A DNA stretch of 64,000 nt, from contig NZ_JAEPRQ010000003.1 in NCBI RefSeq assembly GCF_016629665.1, positions 1-64,000 of the forward strand, given 5' to 3'. Both the position numbers and the translations under genes were made by a program. Below are positions 32,443-41,842 of this stretch, piece after piece; the stretch's first letter is position 1; the number at the start of each line of letters is the position of its first letter. The notes under the pieces were generated by a model. The model ran no database searches and was not told where the DNA came from. It saw only the letters and a list, made by a program, of their open reading frames with translations. This DNA is from Paracoccus caeni. Its GTDB lineage: Bacteria > Pseudomonadota > Alphaproteobacteria > Rhodobacterales > Rhodobacteraceae.

Positions 32443-32558
32443 GCATCAAGGCGGTTCTGGTCTTTCTGGTCTTCATCGCCATTCTGGCATTGGTCAGCGG
32501 TCCGGGTTTTCGCCGGTTTCTGGCCTGGCTGTTGGGCATCAAGCCCCGGGGCCGATAG
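32439..32558 (+). CDS. Small 39-aa membrane protein
   Basis: ATG overlaps the peptidase stop (ATGA). The product is one hydrophobic helix (AVLVFLVFIAILALVSG) followed by a basic tail (FRRFLAWLLGIKPRGR). It is followed 3 bp later by an SDR gene. The tight coupling on both sides argues that it is real. It may anchor or assist the S49 peptidase, but that is inferred from position alone. Confidence 0.65.
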   Translation: MSIKAVLVFLVFIAILALVSGPGFRRFLAWLLGIKPRGR

Positions 32559-32561
32559 GGG

Positions 32562-33338
32562 ATGAGTGTTGCATTGGTGACCGGCGCCGCGCGCCGCGTG
32601 GGTCGCGAGATGGCGCTGTATCTTGGCAGGCGCGGTTACGATGTTGCCGTTCACTATGCCAATTCGCGTGCCGAGGCCGAGGCGACCGCCGCTGATATCC
32701 GTGCATCGGGCGTCAATGCCCGCGCCTTTTCGGCCGACCTTCTGGACCCCGAGCAGACGGCAGCGTTGATCCCCGGCGTGACCGATGCAATGGGGTCCGT
32801 CACGGTTCTGGTTAACAACGCCTCGATCTTCGAGCCTGACGATATTCATAGCGCGACGATGGAAAGCTGGGACCGGCATCTGGGATCGAACCTGCGTGCG
32901 CCTTTTCAACTGATGCAGGCTTTCGCGGCGCAGGCCCCAAAGGCGCGGGCTGATGAGATGGGCGAGCCTGTCGCCTCGGGCCTTGTGGTTAATATCGTCG
33001 ATCAGAGGGTGCTGAAACCCACGCCGGATTTCATGACCTACTCGCTGGCCAAGGCGGGGCTTTGGGCGCTGACCCGGACGGCGGCTCAGGCGCTGGCGCC
33101 TGATATTCGCGTCAACGCCATCGGCCCCGGCCCGACACTGGCTGGAAGCCGTCAGACAGAGGCGAATTTCGCCCGACAGCGCGCTGCGACCGTGCTTGGG
33201 CGCGGTTCGAACACTTCGGATATCTCTGCGGCTCTTGGATATTTTCTGGATGCAAAAGCCGTCACCGGGCAACTTTTGTGCGTGGACGGTGGTCAGCATC
33301 TGGTGTGGCAGACGGCCGATCTTCTTGGCGATGAATAA
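32562..33338 (+). CDS. SDR family oxidoreductase, pteridine-reductase-like
   Basis: A 258-residue short-chain dehydrogenase. The NAD(P)-binding start is VTGAARRVGREMA (the TGxxxRxG variant with Arg typical of pteridine reductases/FolM, which favours NADPH). NNAS is near residue 87, and the catalytic YSLAK lies mid-protein with DFMT before it. The end carries DGGQHLVW. It is probably the last gene of the peptidase operon. Dihydrobiopterin or dihydrofolate reduction is likely from the motif set but not proven. Confidence 0.82.
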   Translation: MSVALVTGAARRVGREMALYLGRRGYDVAVHYANSRAEAEATAADIRASGVNARAFSADLLDPEQTAALIPGVTDAMGSVTVLVNNASIFEPDDIHSATMESWDRHLGSNLRAPFQLMQAFAAQAPKARADEMGEPVASGLVVNIVDQRVLKPTPDFMTYSLAKAGLWALTRTAAQALAPDIRVNAIGPGPTLAGSRQTEANFARQRAATVLGRGSNTSDISAALGYFLDAKAVTGQLLCVDGGQHLVWQTADLLGDE

Positions 33339-33639
33339 CGCCCGGCATCGTCTCATCGCTGCAACTGTCCACGATGATGAGTTTTTCGTTACAGGCACAT
33401 GAAATATGGCTGTTTTTTCGCTCTCGTTCCGCGCGGAAATAATTTAGTTCAATGAAAACAATGGCATGAGTTGATGCCTAAATATTAGGCAAAGTCACGA
33501 AAATGTAATGATTGTTGGTCCGAGGCCCTATGCTGCGACATTCTCCCACAGCTTTATCCACAGGAGTCGTGGACAGGTTCGGCCTTGCACTTCGTGAAAG
33601 AAACTTGCAGCCGTTGAGGGGAATCACTTTCTTAGCACC
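33339..33639. other. Intergenic region before uvrC with one DnaA-box-like 9-mer
   Basis: 301 bp without a gene. It is AT-richer than its surroundings and should contain the uvrC promoter. A perfect TTATCCACA 9-mer lies at 33554-33562, 78 bp before the uvrC start. No second copy is near, so an origin is not suggested. Confidence 0.4.
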
Positions 33640-35490
33640 ATGACCCAGAAGACCGGCCACGCCGTAATCCAGGATTACCTTCGCACGCTTGACGGCAGCC
33701 CCGGCGTCTATCGGATGCTGGATGCTCAGGGCGCGGTTCTTTATGTCGGCAAGGCGCGCGATCTGAAGGCGCGGGTGTCGAACTACGCGCGCCCCTCGGG
33801 CCATTCCGGGCGGATTGCGCGGATGATCCGCGACACCGCCTCGATGATGTTCCTGACCACCCGGACCGAGACCGAGGCGCTGCTGCTTGAGCAGAACCTG
33901 ATCAAGCAATTGAAGCCGCGCTACAACGTGCTTCTGCGCGACGACAAATCCTTCCCGAACATTCTTGTCGCCAAGGCGCATCCCTATCCGCAGATCAAGA
34001 AACATCGCGGCGCGAAATCCGAGAAGGGCGATTATTACGGCCCCTTCGCCAGCGCCGGTGCCGTAAACCGGACGCTGACTCAGTTGCAGCGGGTGTTCCT
34101 GCTGCGCAATTGCACGGATTCGGTTTTCGAAAGCCGCACCCGCCCGTGTCTGCTGTTTCAGATCAAGCGCTGCAGTGCGCCTTGCGTCGGCAAGATCTCG
34201 GAACAGGATTATAGCGATCTGGTGGCCGATGCCGAAATGTTCCTCAAGGGCAAGACCACGGCCATTCAGGCGCAGCTTGCGCAGGATATGGCAGAGGCGG
34301 CGGAAGCGATGGAATACGAGCGCGCGGCAGCCCTGCGTGATCGGATCAAGGCGCTGACGGCAGTGCAATCGGTGCAGGCGATCAATCCGAAAAGGGTCGC
34401 GGAAGCGGATATCGTAGCGCTGCATATGGAAAGTGGGCAGGCCTGCGTGCAGGTCTTCTTCATTCGCGGCAACCAAAGCTGGGGCAACCGTGACTTCTAT
34501 CCCCGGCTGGGTGGCGCTGAATCGCCTGACGAGGTGATGCAGGCCTTTCTGCTGCAGTTCTACGACGACAAGCCACCGCCGCGGATGATCCTGCTGTCGC
34601 ATGGGCCCGAAGATCCTGAACTGACCGCAGAGGTGCTGTCAACACGTGCCGGTCGCAGGACCGTCGTCGGCGTCCCGCAGCGCGGCGAGAAGTTTGAGCT
34701 GGTGACGAACGCTCTAAGGAATGCGCGCGAAAGCCTTGCCCGGCGGATGTCGGAAAGCGCCGCGCAGATCCGCTTGCTGGAAGGGTTGGGCGAGGCATTC
34801 GATCTACCCGCGCCGCCGCGCCGGATCGAGGTTTATGACAACAGCCATATCCAGGGCACCAATGCCGTCGGCGGGATGATCGTCGCCGGGGCCGAGGGTT
34901 TCATCAAAAGCCAGTATCGAAAATTCAACATCAAGGGCACGGAGATCACGCCGGGCGACGATTTCGGCATGATGCGAGAGATGCTGACCCGCCGGTTCGC
35001 CCGGCTGCTCAAGGAAGACCCGGATCGGCAGACCGAAGCCTGGCCCGACCTTTTGCTGATTGACGGCGGCGCCGGGCAGGTCTCGGCGGTGGACGGTATC
35101 CTTGCCGATCTGGGGGTCGAGGATATCCCGATTGTCGGTGTGGCGAAGGGCGTGGACCGCGACCACGGCAAGGAAGAGTTTCACCGACCGGGGCAACGGC
35201 CCTTTGCGCTGCGCATGAACGACCCGGTGCTGTATTTCGTCCAGCGACTGCGCGATGAGGCGCATCGTTGGGCGATTGGGACCCACCGGGCAAAGCGCGC
35301 AAAATCGGTTATGGCCAATCCGTTGGACGAGATCGCGGGCATCGGCGCGTCGCGCAAACGCGCGCTGTTGACGCATTTCGGAAGCGCCAAGGCAGTCAGT
35401 CGCGCGGGGCTTGCCGACCTGCAAGCGGTCGAGGGGATCTCGGCGGCGATGGCGCAAAAGGTCTATGACCATTTCAACATCCGCAACTGA
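33640..35490 (+). CDS. uvrC: Excinuclease ABC subunit C
   Basis: A 616-residue UvrC, the nuclease of nucleotide excision repair that makes both incisions with UvrB. The GIY-YIG domain starts [20 protein letters not shown] (residues 22-41). Four Cys (158, 170, 178, 182) match those reported to bind an iron-sulfur cluster in E. coli UvrC. The UVR helix pair lies near 210-235 ([16 protein letters not shown]). The RNase H-like nuclease has [12 protein letters not shown], and tandem helix-hairpin-helix motifs end the protein. Length is normal. A hairpin with a T6 tract follows at 35627. Confidence 0.97.
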   Translation: MTQKTGHAVIQDYLRTLDGSPGVYRMLDAQGAVLYVGKARDLKARVSNYARPSGHSGRIARMIRDTASMMFLTTRTETEALLLEQNLIKQLKPRYNVLLRDDKSFPNILVAKAHPYPQIKKHRGAKSEKGDYYGPFASAGAVNRTLTQLQRVFLLRNCTDSVFESRTRPCLLFQIKRCSAPCVGKISEQDYSDLVADAEMFLKGKTTAIQAQLAQDMAEAAEAMEYERAAALRDRIKALTAVQSVQAINPKRVAEADIVALHMESGQACVQVFFIRGNQSWGNRDFYPRLGGAESPDEVMQAFLLQFYDDKPPPRMILLSHGPEDPELTAEVLSTRAGRRTVVGVPQRGEKFELVTNALRNARESLARRMSESAAQIRLLEGLGEAFDLPAPPRRIEVYDNSHIQGTNAVGGMIVAGAEGFIKSQYRKFNIKGTEITPGDDFGMMREMLTRRFARLLKEDPDRQTEAWPDLLLIDGGAGQVSAVDGILADLGVEDIPIVGVAKGVDRDHGKEEFHRPGQRPFALRMNDPVLYFVQRLRDEAHRWAIGTHRAKRAKSVMANPLDEIAGIGASRKRALLTHFGSAKAVSRAGLADLQAVEGISAAMAQKVYDHFNIRN

Positions 35491-35626
35491 TTCTCTCGCC
35501 GCGCCAGACAGGCGCTGAAACCTTGCGCTGCAATGCGCGAAGGACGTGACGTGAGGGAAACGGGCCTCGCTGGCGCAATCGATAGCAGCGACGCAAATAT
35601 TTCATTCGGTAACATATCGGCAATTA

Positions 35627-35656
35627 TTCGCCGATGACGCGGCTGGCGAATTTTTT
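35627..35656 (+). terminator. Rho-independent terminator candidate after uvrC
   Basis: TTCGCC (35627-35632) and GGCGAA (35645-35650) flank a 12-base loop, and TTTTTT follows directly. It lies in a 336-bp gene-free stretch (35491-35826) that otherwise should carry the promoter of the 125-aa gene. Confidence 0.5.
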
Positions 35657-35826
35657 GTTTATGCTAAAGCGGGTTGGGGAATTTTCCTTGTCGAAACAAA
35701 GGGCAAACTTCTGCACTGCAGCGAAGCTTCGGTAATATCCTGCCTGTCTAGGCTGGGTTTGTCGCGCTATAGTTGTGGCAGGTCGAAACAATTCTGTGAT
35801 CGATTTTTGCTGAAAGGAGGCCCCTC

Positions 35827-36204
35827 ATGACCCGTGCGACAGAACTTGCCCGCGCCGAGACACGGACCCCCGCTTTCCAACTTAACGACGGGTTTGAAGA
35901 CGATCTCTGGTCGGATTTCCAACCCCGGCTGACCGAAATGGATGCGGTCGTTACTGATAATTACATCAGTGGTTGCTATCCCGTTTTGTATGTTCGTTGC
36001 CGCGATGGGCGGAACTGGACCATCGAGCTTGCCAATCGCGTTCGTAATGACGCGGTGGGCCTGACCGAACACGCCGTGTTGCCCGGCGACAAGGTTCAGA
36101 TCATTGGCCGCCGGACTCGCCATTTTGGCGAATACCGGATCAAGGCCCTGCATTTGACCGTCGGCGAAAAGGCGTATGACCTCTATCCAGAGGCGCTGGT
36201 CTGA
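35827..36204 (+). CDS. Conserved hypothetical protein
   Basis: A 125-residue protein with an excellent ribosome site (AAAGGAGGCCCCTC) before its ATG. It contains beta-strand-like segments (YPVLYVRCRDGRNWTIELAN and HAVLPGDKVQIIGRRT) and no membrane segment or catalytic motif. The fold may be an OB-like or SH3-like barrel, which is a guess. It stands alone between uvrC and pgsA with its own terminator, and the strong ribosome site suggests high expression. Confidence 0.7.
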   Translation: MTRATELARAETRTPAFQLNDGFEDDLWSDFQPRLTEMDAVVTDNYISGCYPVLYVRCRDGRNWTIELANRVRNDAVGLTEHAVLPGDKVQIIGRRTRHFGEYRIKALHLTVGEKAYDLYPEALV

Positions 36205-36213
36205 CTGTCATGG

Positions 36214-36245
36214 ACGCGGCGCACCCCGATGCGCCGCGTTCGTTT
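36214..36245 (+). terminator. Rho-independent terminator candidate
   Basis: A perfect 10-bp stem, ACGCGGCGCA and TGCGCCGCGT, with a 6-base CCCCGA loop, then TCGTTT. It is 10 bp after the stop of the 125-aa gene. Confidence 0.6.
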
Positions 36246-36302
36246 GCCGCAATCGCACTGCGGCCTCTTCCCAAGCCCTGCGGCAATGGCTAGCTTGCCG
36301 GT

Positions 36303-36935
36303 ATGCGCTGGAACCTGCCCAATATCCTGACCCTGCTTCGGCTGATCGCGGCGCCTGCCGTGCCGCTGATGTTTCTGTATTTCAGCCGCCCCTTCGCGGA
36401 TTGGGCGGCGCTGACGCTGTTCATGGTGGCGGCGATCACCGACTGGATCGACGGCTATCTGGCCCGCGCCTGGCAACAGGAAAGCCGCTTCGGCGCGGCG
36501 ATGGACCCGATCGCCGACAAGGCGATGGTGATCATCGCGATCGTCGTCATCACGGGCTATTCCGGCATGAATCCTTGGCTGATTCTGCCCGCAACCGTGA
36601 TCCTGTTCCGCGAGGTTTTCGTCTCGGGCCTGCGCGAATTTCTGGGACCGAACGCGAAACTGCTGAAGGTCACCAAGCTGGCCAAGTGGAAAACCACCTG
36701 CCAGATGGTTGCGATCTCGGTGCTGTTTTTGGGTACGGGCCTGACCTTCCTTGAACATGGCGAGCCGCCGATGGTGGGTGAGGTGAGCTTGCCGTGGTCA
36801 ACAAGCTGGGCCGATCTGGCAACGCATCTGGGCCTGCTTCTGATCTGGATCGCGGCGGCTTTGACCGCATGGACCGGCTGGGATTATTTCGTGAAGTCGC
36901 TGCCCTATCTGCGAGAGCCGGGTCATGAAGCTTGA
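36303..36935 (+). CDS. pgsA: CDP-diacylglycerol--glycerol-3-phosphate 3-phosphatidyltransferase
   Basis: A 210-residue inner-membrane enzyme making phosphatidylglycerol phosphate. The CDP-alcohol phosphotransferase signature is complete: D47-W-I-D50-G51, A54-R55, G64, D68 and D72 (TDWIDGYLAR ... FGAAMDPIADK). Several hydrophobic helices flank it. Its end overlaps moaD by 11 bp, a linkage usual in Rhodobacterales. Together with cardiolipin synthase at 56.4 kb and PlsY at 41.3 kb, it completes the anionic phospholipid genes of the window. Confidence 0.95.
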   Translation: MRWNLPNILTLLRLIAAPAVPLMFLYFSRPFADWAALTLFMVAAITDWIDGYLARAWQQESRFGAAMDPIADKAMVIIAIVVITGYSGMNPWLILPATVILFREVFVSGLREFLGPNAKLLKVTKLAKWKTTCQMVAISVLFLGTGLTFLEHGEPPMVGEVSLPWSTSWADLATHLGLLLIWIAAALTAWTGWDYFVKSLPYLREPGHEA

Positions 36936-37176
36936 TGTCCTTTATTTCGCGTGGTTGCGCGAAAGGATCGGACAGCCGCGCGAACGGATCGAGACTGATG
37001 CCGAAACCGTCCGCGATCTGGTCGCGCAGCTTATCGCCCGCGATGACTGGCACGCGGCGGCCTTTGCCGACATGGCGGCGGTGCGTTGTGCGGTGGACCA
37101 GCAGCTTGCCGATCTTGACGCATCTCTGACCGGCGCGCGGGAGGTTGCGTTCTTCCCGCCGATGACAGGGGGCTAG
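36925..37176 (+). CDS. moaD: Molybdopterin synthase sulfur carrier subunit
   Basis: An 83-residue ubiquitin-fold protein starting KLDVLYFAWLRERIG and ending FFPPMTGG. The terminal Gly-Gly carries the thiocarboxylate that is transferred to the molybdenum cofactor precursor. Its start lies within the end of pgsA (11-bp overlap), and moaE begins 3 bp after its stop. Confidence 0.94.
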   Translation: MKLDVLYFAWLRERIGQPRERIETDAETVRDLVAQLIARDDWHAAAFADMAAVRCAVDQQLADLDASLTGAREVAFFPPMTGG

Positions 37177-37179
37177 GTC

Positions 37180-37614
37180 ATGCCCGCCCGCATCCAGCCC
37201 CAACCTTTCGATCTCGCCGCCGAGCTTCGTGGCTTTGGTCAGGGTGCTGGTGCGGTCGTCACCTTTTCAGGTCTGGTCCGCGACGATACCGGCCAGATGA
37301 CCGCGCTTGAAATCGAACATTACCCCGGCATGACCGAGCGCGCGCTTGCCGATTTCGGCGCCGGTGCCGCCCTGCGGTTCGGTCTTGCCGACTGGTTGAT
37401 CATTCACCGCTACGGGCGGCTGAGCGTGGGTGAGCCGATCATGATGGTCGCGACCGCCGCCCGCCACCGCCGCGCGGCCTTCGATGCCGCCGACTATCTC
37501 ATGGATTGGCTCAAATCCCGCGCACCGTTCTGGAAGCGCGAGATCGGCCCTGATGGCGAGGGGGAATGGGTAGCCGCCAAAGACAGCGACGAGGCGGCGC
37601 TGGACCGATGGTAG
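37180..37614 (+). CDS. moaE: Molybdopterin synthase catalytic subunit
   Basis: A 144-residue MoaE, the catalytic half of molybdopterin synthase that receives sulfur from MoaD. Family blocks are GAVVTFSGLVRD, LEIEHYPGM, IIHRYGRLSVGEPIMMVA and the active-site part PFWKREIGPDGEGEWV. The latter has Lys residues expected to contact the substrate. Length is typical. It is coupled to moaD and follows pgsA in one operon. Confidence 0.95.
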   Translation: MPARIQPQPFDLAAELRGFGQGAGAVVTFSGLVRDDTGQMTALEIEHYPGMTERALADFGAGAALRFGLADWLIIHRYGRLSVGEPIMMVATAARHRRAAFDAADYLMDWLKSRAPFWKREIGPDGEGEWVAAKDSDEAALDRW

Positions 37615-37639
37615 GTCCCCTGACAGCACGGCACCGGGC

Positions 37640-38485
37640 ATGATCCCGGTTGGCGCCGACGAGTTGTCGCGGGCTGCGGCCGCGCTGGAGCATTGCTCGG
37701 AAGGGCCGATCTTTCTGCAATCGAACATTCACAACCATGGCCTTGCCCGTGAAGGAAGTGACCACCGCGCGGTTCATCTCTGGCGGACACCGGACTGGAC
37801 CGGGTTCACCGGCCTGACTGCGGGCGGCGTCCTGATGCCGCAGATGCGCGACGCGGGCCAGGGGTGGTCCGGCCTGCGGCCCGCGCTGCAAGGGCGGCGG
37901 ATTGTCGGCGCGAATGGCGAAAGCGGTCAGGTGGTCCGCGCGATAGAGATGCTGGGACTGACCGACGCGCCGACCGCATTGAATCGCGAAGAACCTGGCT
38001 TTGAACTTGATCTGAAGGATATGATCGTCCCGGACGTGGGGGGCCTTTGGAGCCAACCCTTACGCGATGTCGACCGAGATTTGCTGCTGGGCTGGCGCGC
38101 GGCTTACCGGGTCGAGATTCTTGGCGATACGCCTGCCGAGGCCGCCCGGACCGCGCCCGCTGAAATCGATGACTGGATGCGCGACGGCAGCCACCGGCTG
38201 ATCTGGCAGGATGATCGCCCGGTCTCGCTCGCCGGAGTCAATGCGCGGCTTCCGGGGCTGGTTCAGATCGGCGGTGTCTATACGCCGCCCGAGCTACGTC
38301 GCCGTGGCCTTGCCCGACGGGCGGTCGCGATGTTGCTGGCAGAAATGCGCGGGCGAGGCGCGACCCGAGCCTGTCTGTTCGCAGCATCGGCGCAAGCCGC
38401 GCGGGCCTATATCGCCATCGGGTTCCGGCATAGCGGGACAATCCGCATGGTGTTTTTCAGCCAGCCGGTCGAGGTGACACCATGA
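37640..38485 (+). CDS. GNAT family N-acetyltransferase
   Basis: A 281-residue protein with a C-terminal GNAT domain. The acetyl-CoA-binding pattern is GGVYTPPELRRRGLARRAVA (R-R-x-G-L-A), followed by the AYIAIGFRHSG end typical of GNATs. The N-terminal ~170 residues form a second, divergent domain seen in GNAT-like proteins of Rhodobacterales. The substrate is unknown. Its stop overlaps the start of the next gene (ATGA). It lies 25 bp after moaE and may be co-transcribed. Confidence 0.85.
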   Translation: MIPVGADELSRAAAALEHCSEGPIFLQSNIHNHGLAREGSDHRAVHLWRTPDWTGFTGLTAGGVLMPQMRDAGQGWSGLRPALQGRRIVGANGESGQVVRAIEMLGLTDAPTALNREEPGFELDLKDMIVPDVGGLWSQPLRDVDRDLLLGWRAAYRVEILGDTPAEAARTAPAEIDDWMRDGSHRLIWQDDRPVSLAGVNARLPGLVQIGGVYTPPELRRRGLARRAVAMLLAEMRGRGATRACLFAASAQAARAYIAIGFRHSGTIRMVFFSQPVEVTP

Positions 38486-39003
38486 TCCGGCCTGAAATCC
38501 GCGACTGGTTGAAGCGCTGGTCGGAAACGCTAATTGCAGGCGGCGTCCTTGTGTTTGGACTATGGCTTGCGACCTGGGGCGGCTGGTTTTTCGCGGCGAT
38601 TGGCCTCTTGGTTGCTTTGGTTGGCGTTTCCCTTTCCATCGGCGCGTGGCGACGCATGCCCTTTCGTCGTCAGATCGATGCCCCCGGCGTGGTCGAGGTC
38701 GAGGAAGGCGCCATCCGCTATTTCGGCGCAGCCGCGCTTGGGGGTGAGATCGCCCTGCGCGATCTGACCGAGATCCGGCTGCTGCGATTGCAGGGACGCG
38801 GCCATTGGCGCCTGCGCAATCAACAGGGCGAGGCATTGCTGATTCCCGTCGATGCGGCGGGTGCCGCGTCGCTGGCAGATGCCTTTACGTCGCTGCCCGG
38901 CTTGAAGATGGGCGCGGTTTCGAATGCACTGGCGCATGTCGCGGAACAAAGGGATGCGGTGTCCGTCCTTTGGCGGAGAAGCGATCAAGGCAGCTTGACT
39001 TGA
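38482..39003 (+). CDS. Two-helix membrane protein of unknown function
   Basis: A 173-residue protein with two adjacent membrane helices near the N terminus (LIAGGVLVFGLWLATWG and WFFAAIGLLVALVGVSLSIG). A cytoplasmic beta-rich domain follows (VVEVEEGAIRYFG, LTEIRLLRL) that resembles a bacterial PH-like fold. It is coupled to the GNAT gene by a 4-bp overlap. No function is known to me. Confidence 0.7.
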   Translation: MIRPEIRDWLKRWSETLIAGGVLVFGLWLATWGGWFFAAIGLLVALVGVSLSIGAWRRMPFRRQIDAPGVVEVEEGAIRYFGAAALGGEIALRDLTEIRLLRLQGRGHWRLRNQQGEALLIPVDAAGAASLADAFTSLPGLKMGAVSNALAHVAEQRDAVSVLWRRSDQGSLT

Positions 39004-39056
39004 TCCTGTCCGCTTGCCACCTGTGACGGACGACAACGCAGAAAGGCCTCTAGTTC

Positions 39057-40427
39057 ATGTCGATTCCTCAGCAGGGCGGAGGCCCGATCGAAAGCCGCGA
39101 TCAACTGGTTGCCTATATCGCATCAGGTGAAAAACCGCGCGATGCATGGCGCATCGGCACCGAACACGAGAAGTTCGGTTACGACACGGCCAACAAGCTG
39201 CCTTTGCCCTACGAGGGGGAGGTCTCGATCAAGGCGATGCTGACCGGCTTGCAGGAACGCTTTGGCTGGACCCCGGTTTACGAACAGGACAACATCATCG
39301 GCCTTGAACGGAACGGGGCCAATGTCAGCCTTGAGCCGGGCGGCCAGTTGGAACTGTCGGGCGCGCCGCTGGAGACGATCCACCAGACCTGCGACGAGGT
39401 GAACCACCATCTGGCCGAGGTGAAAGAGATCGCCGACAAGCTGGGGGCGGGCTTCATCGGCCTTGGCGCGGCACCGATTTGGTCGCAGGACCAGATGCCG
39501 ATGATGCCCAAGGGCCGTTACCGGCTGATGACCGATTACATGGATCGCGTCGGCACGATGGGCAAGCAGATGATGTATCGCACCTGCACGGTGCAGGTGA
39601 ATCTGGACTTCGCCTCTGAACCCGACATGGTGCAAAAGCTGCGGGTGGCGCTGGCGCTGCAACCTGTCGCAACGGCGCTGTTCGCCAATTCGCCCTTCCT
39701 TGATGGCAAGCCGAACGGCATGAAAAGCTGGCGGGCGCATATCTGGCAGAATCTGGACGAGGCGCGGACGGGGATGTTGCCCTTCGCCTTCGAGGACGGC
39801 TTTGGCTATGACCGTTGGGTCGATTACGTTCTCGATGTGCCGATGTATTTCGTCTATCGCGACGGCAAATATATCGACGCCTTGGGGCAATCCTTCCGCG
39901 ATTTCCTGCAAGGCAAGCTGCCCGCATTGCCGGGCGAGATCCCAACGCTTTCGGACTGGGCGGATCACCTGACCACGGTTTTCCCGGAAGCGCGGGTGAA
40001 GAAGTTTATCGAGATGCGTGGCGCCGATGGCGGCCCGTGGCGGCGGCTTTGTGCGCTGCCCGCGCTGTGGGTCGGCCTGACCTATGACCAAACCGCGCTG
40101 GATGCCGCATGGGATCTGGTCAAGGGGTGGGATCATGAGACGCGCGAGGGCCTGCGTCGCGCCGCGTCGCGCGATGCGCTTCAGGGTGAGGCGAACGGGG
40201 TCAAGATGCTTGATCTGGCGCGTGAGGTTCTGGAGATCGCTGAAACGGGTCTTAGAAACCGCGCCAAGACCGGCGCAGGCGGTCTGATCTCGGACGAGAC
40301 GCATTTCCTGAACGCACTGAAGGAAAGTGTCGATTCAGGCAAAGTCCCCGCCGACGAGCTGCTGGAAAAATACCACGGCGAATGGCAGGGCGATCTGTCA
40401 CAGATCTACGCGGAATATTCCTATTGA
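39057..40427 (+). CDS. gshA: Glutamate--cysteine ligase, plant type
   Basis: A 456-residue ligase for the first step of glutathione synthesis, of the plant/alphaproteobacterial family and unrelated in length to E. coli GshA. Landmarks are RIGTEHEKFGYD near residue 31, ERNGANVSLEPGGQLELSG (the glutamate/ATP site) near 80, and MMYRTCTVQVNLDF near 178. In plants two Cys regulate this enzyme by redox; whether that holds here was not checked. It stands as a single gene with its own upstream gap of 53 bp. Confidence 0.93.
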   Translation: MSIPQQGGGPIESRDQLVAYIASGEKPRDAWRIGTEHEKFGYDTANKLPLPYEGEVSIKAMLTGLQERFGWTPVYEQDNIIGLERNGANVSLEPGGQLELSGAPLETIHQTCDEVNHHLAEVKEIADKLGAGFIGLGAAPIWSQDQMPMMPKGRYRLMTDYMDRVGTMGKQMMYRTCTVQVNLDFASEPDMVQKLRVALALQPVATALFANSPFLDGKPNGMKSWRAHIWQNLDEARTGMLPFAFEDGFGYDRWVDYVLDVPMYFVYRDGKYIDALGQSFRDFLQGKLPALPGEIPTLSDWADHLTTVFPEARVKKFIEMRGADGGPWRRLCALPALWVGLTYDQTALDAAWDLVKGWDHETREGLRRAASRDALQGEANGVKMLDLAREVLEIAETGLRNRAKTGAGGLISDETHFLNALKESVDSGKVPADELLEKYHGEWQGDLSQIYAEYSY

Positions 40428-40488
40428 TTGCGTCAGGGATACTGACATGCCAGTATTCCGGCAGTTAAATCCTATAGGAGCCAATATC

Positions 40489-40740
40489 TTGCGCGATTTC
40501 TTCATTCTCTGGATGGAACGTATCATCAATGTCGTGATCGTCATCGGCGCGGTCAGCGTCTTCATTGGCGGGCTGGTCGTGATGTTCTCGGCCCAGGGCG
40601 GATTTTTTCAGGGTCTCTTGGCCTGGGTGTTTGGTTCGATCTATCTGATCGTTCTGGGCGGCATGATCTATCTGGGCCTTGGCATCTACAACAACACCAA
40701 ACGCACGGCGGAAGCGGTCGAGCGTCTGTCGCAGCGCTGA
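40489..40740 (+). CDS. Small two-helix membrane protein
   Basis: An 83-residue protein if started at TTG 40489, which has TAGGAG eight bases upstream. An ATG at 40447 in the same frame would add 14 residues but lacks a ribosome site. Two helices (VVIVIGAVSVFIGGLVVMF and SIYLIVLGGMIYLGLGIYN) end in a basic tail KRTAEAVERLSQR. The arrangement recalls small DUF4282-like membrane proteins, without certainty. Confidence 0.65.
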   Translation: MRDFFILWMERIINVVIVIGAVSVFIGGLVVMFSAQGGFFQGLLAWVFGSIYLIVLGGMIYLGLGIYNNTKRTAEAVERLSQR

Positions 40741-40847
40741 CAGCCTCATAGCGCACGACAAGGTGAGCGTCTGCGGCGTAGCTGATGCTTGAAATATGAT
40801 CTGACTGACGGCAAACCGGCGAAAAAGCCGGTGAAAAGGGGCAGATC

Positions 40848-41261
40848 ATGCGGGCAGATGTGATGACGTGGTTGCAACGTCTGGTGGCGGCGGTGTTCGT
40901 CCTTGGCGTGTTGGCACTTCTTGGGGTGGTGGTGCTTCTGGTCCGGCAATCGACCGGCCTGCCACCCCTGCCGATCTTTGCGGGCCTTGCCGCATTGGTC
41001 GCGCTGATCCTTCTGGCGGGGGCGTGCCTTGCGCTTTTGTCGATTGCGGTTTCCGCCAGCCGTGGTGTCGAGGCGCTCAACCGCCTTGCCGATCAACCGG
41101 CACAAAGCGTTTCGTCGCCGAAACCCGTCATCGCGCGTCCGTTCGAAGGCCCGTCGCTGCGCGAGATCGCCCAGAGCGTCGAGCCCGAGCCTCAGCCCGC
41201 AATGACCGCACCAACCAGACCGTTGCGCCCGGCAGGCCGGACGCTGGTTGCTGAACGCTAG
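40848..41261 (+). CDS. Membrane protein of unknown function
   Basis: A 137-residue protein with two N-terminal membrane helices (LVAAVFVLGVLALLGVVVLLV and FAGLAALVALILLAGACLALL). A disordered Pro/Ala-rich cytoplasmic tail follows, with SLREIAQSVEPEPQ. Its end overlaps the 3' end of the convergent plsY gene by 4 bp. No family is recognised. Confidence 0.6.
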   Translation: MRADVMTWLQRLVAAVFVLGVLALLGVVVLLVRQSTGLPPLPIFAGLAALVALILLAGACLALLSIAVSASRGVEALNRLADQPAQSVSSPKPVIARPFEGPSLREIAQSVEPEPQPAMTAPTRPLRPAGRTLVAER

Positions 41262-41842
41262 GATTTACGTCCGATACGCGGCTCTGACCCGTCCAGCAGG
41301 CGGGTGATGTTGGCGTGGTGGCGGATGAAGATCAGCACCGCAATGAACAGGCAGACAAGGATCAGGTCGCTGCGTCCCAATGCCCATGCAAAGACCGGGG
41401 CCAAAGCCGCCGCCATCAGGGCTGAAAGGCTGCTGATCCGGCTGACCAGCGCTGTTGCCAGCCATGTCGCGCAGGCGATCAGGCCCAGCGGCCAATAGAG
41501 CGCGATCAGCGTGCCAAGGAAGGTGGCGACCCCCTTGCCGCCCTTGAAGCCCAGCCAGACCGGAAAACAATGGCCCAGAAAGGCCGCGCCGCCCGCGAGG
41601 ATCGCCGCCGTCTCGCCGCCGAAATGGCGGGCCAGAAGCACGGCGATGGCGCCCTTGCCGCTGTCCAGCAGCAACGTTGCCAGCGCGGCGGGCTTGTTGC
41701 CGGTGCGCAGCACATTGGTTGCACCGATATTGCCGGACCCGATCTGGCGCAGATCGCCAAGGCCAAGCGCGCGGGTGATGACCAACCCGAAGGGGATCGA
41801 ACCGATCAGGTAGCCAAGTGCGGCCCAGATGACCAAAATCAT
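41258..41842 (-). CDS. plsY: Glycerol-3-phosphate acyltransferase PlsY
   Basis: A 194-residue membrane enzyme that acylates glycerol-3-phosphate from acyl phosphate, the first step of phospholipid synthesis. The three cytoplasmic motifs are present: GSGNIGATNVLR (35-46), the GHCFPVWLGFKGGKGVAT block (90-107), and the RHHANITRL end. Five or so hydrophobic helices alternate with them. It overlaps the pyrC-like gene by 4 bp, making a pyrB - PH - PH - pyrC-like - plsY operon on the minus strand. Confidence 0.95.
   Translation of the reverse strand: MILVIWAALGYLIGSIPFGLVITRALGLGDLRQIGSGNIGATNVLRTGNKPAALATLLLDSGKGAIAVLLARHFGGETAAILAGGAAFLGHCFPVWLGFKGGKGVATFLGTLIALYWPLGLIACATWLATALVSRISSLSALMAAALAPVFAWALGRSDLILVCLFIAVLIFIRHHANITRLLDGSEPRIGRKS

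Noticed and set aside
33554..33562. Perfect DnaA box TTATCCACA before uvrC as a replication origin
   Set aside because: It is a single site with no cluster, no AT-rich unwinding region and no origin-linked genes nearby.
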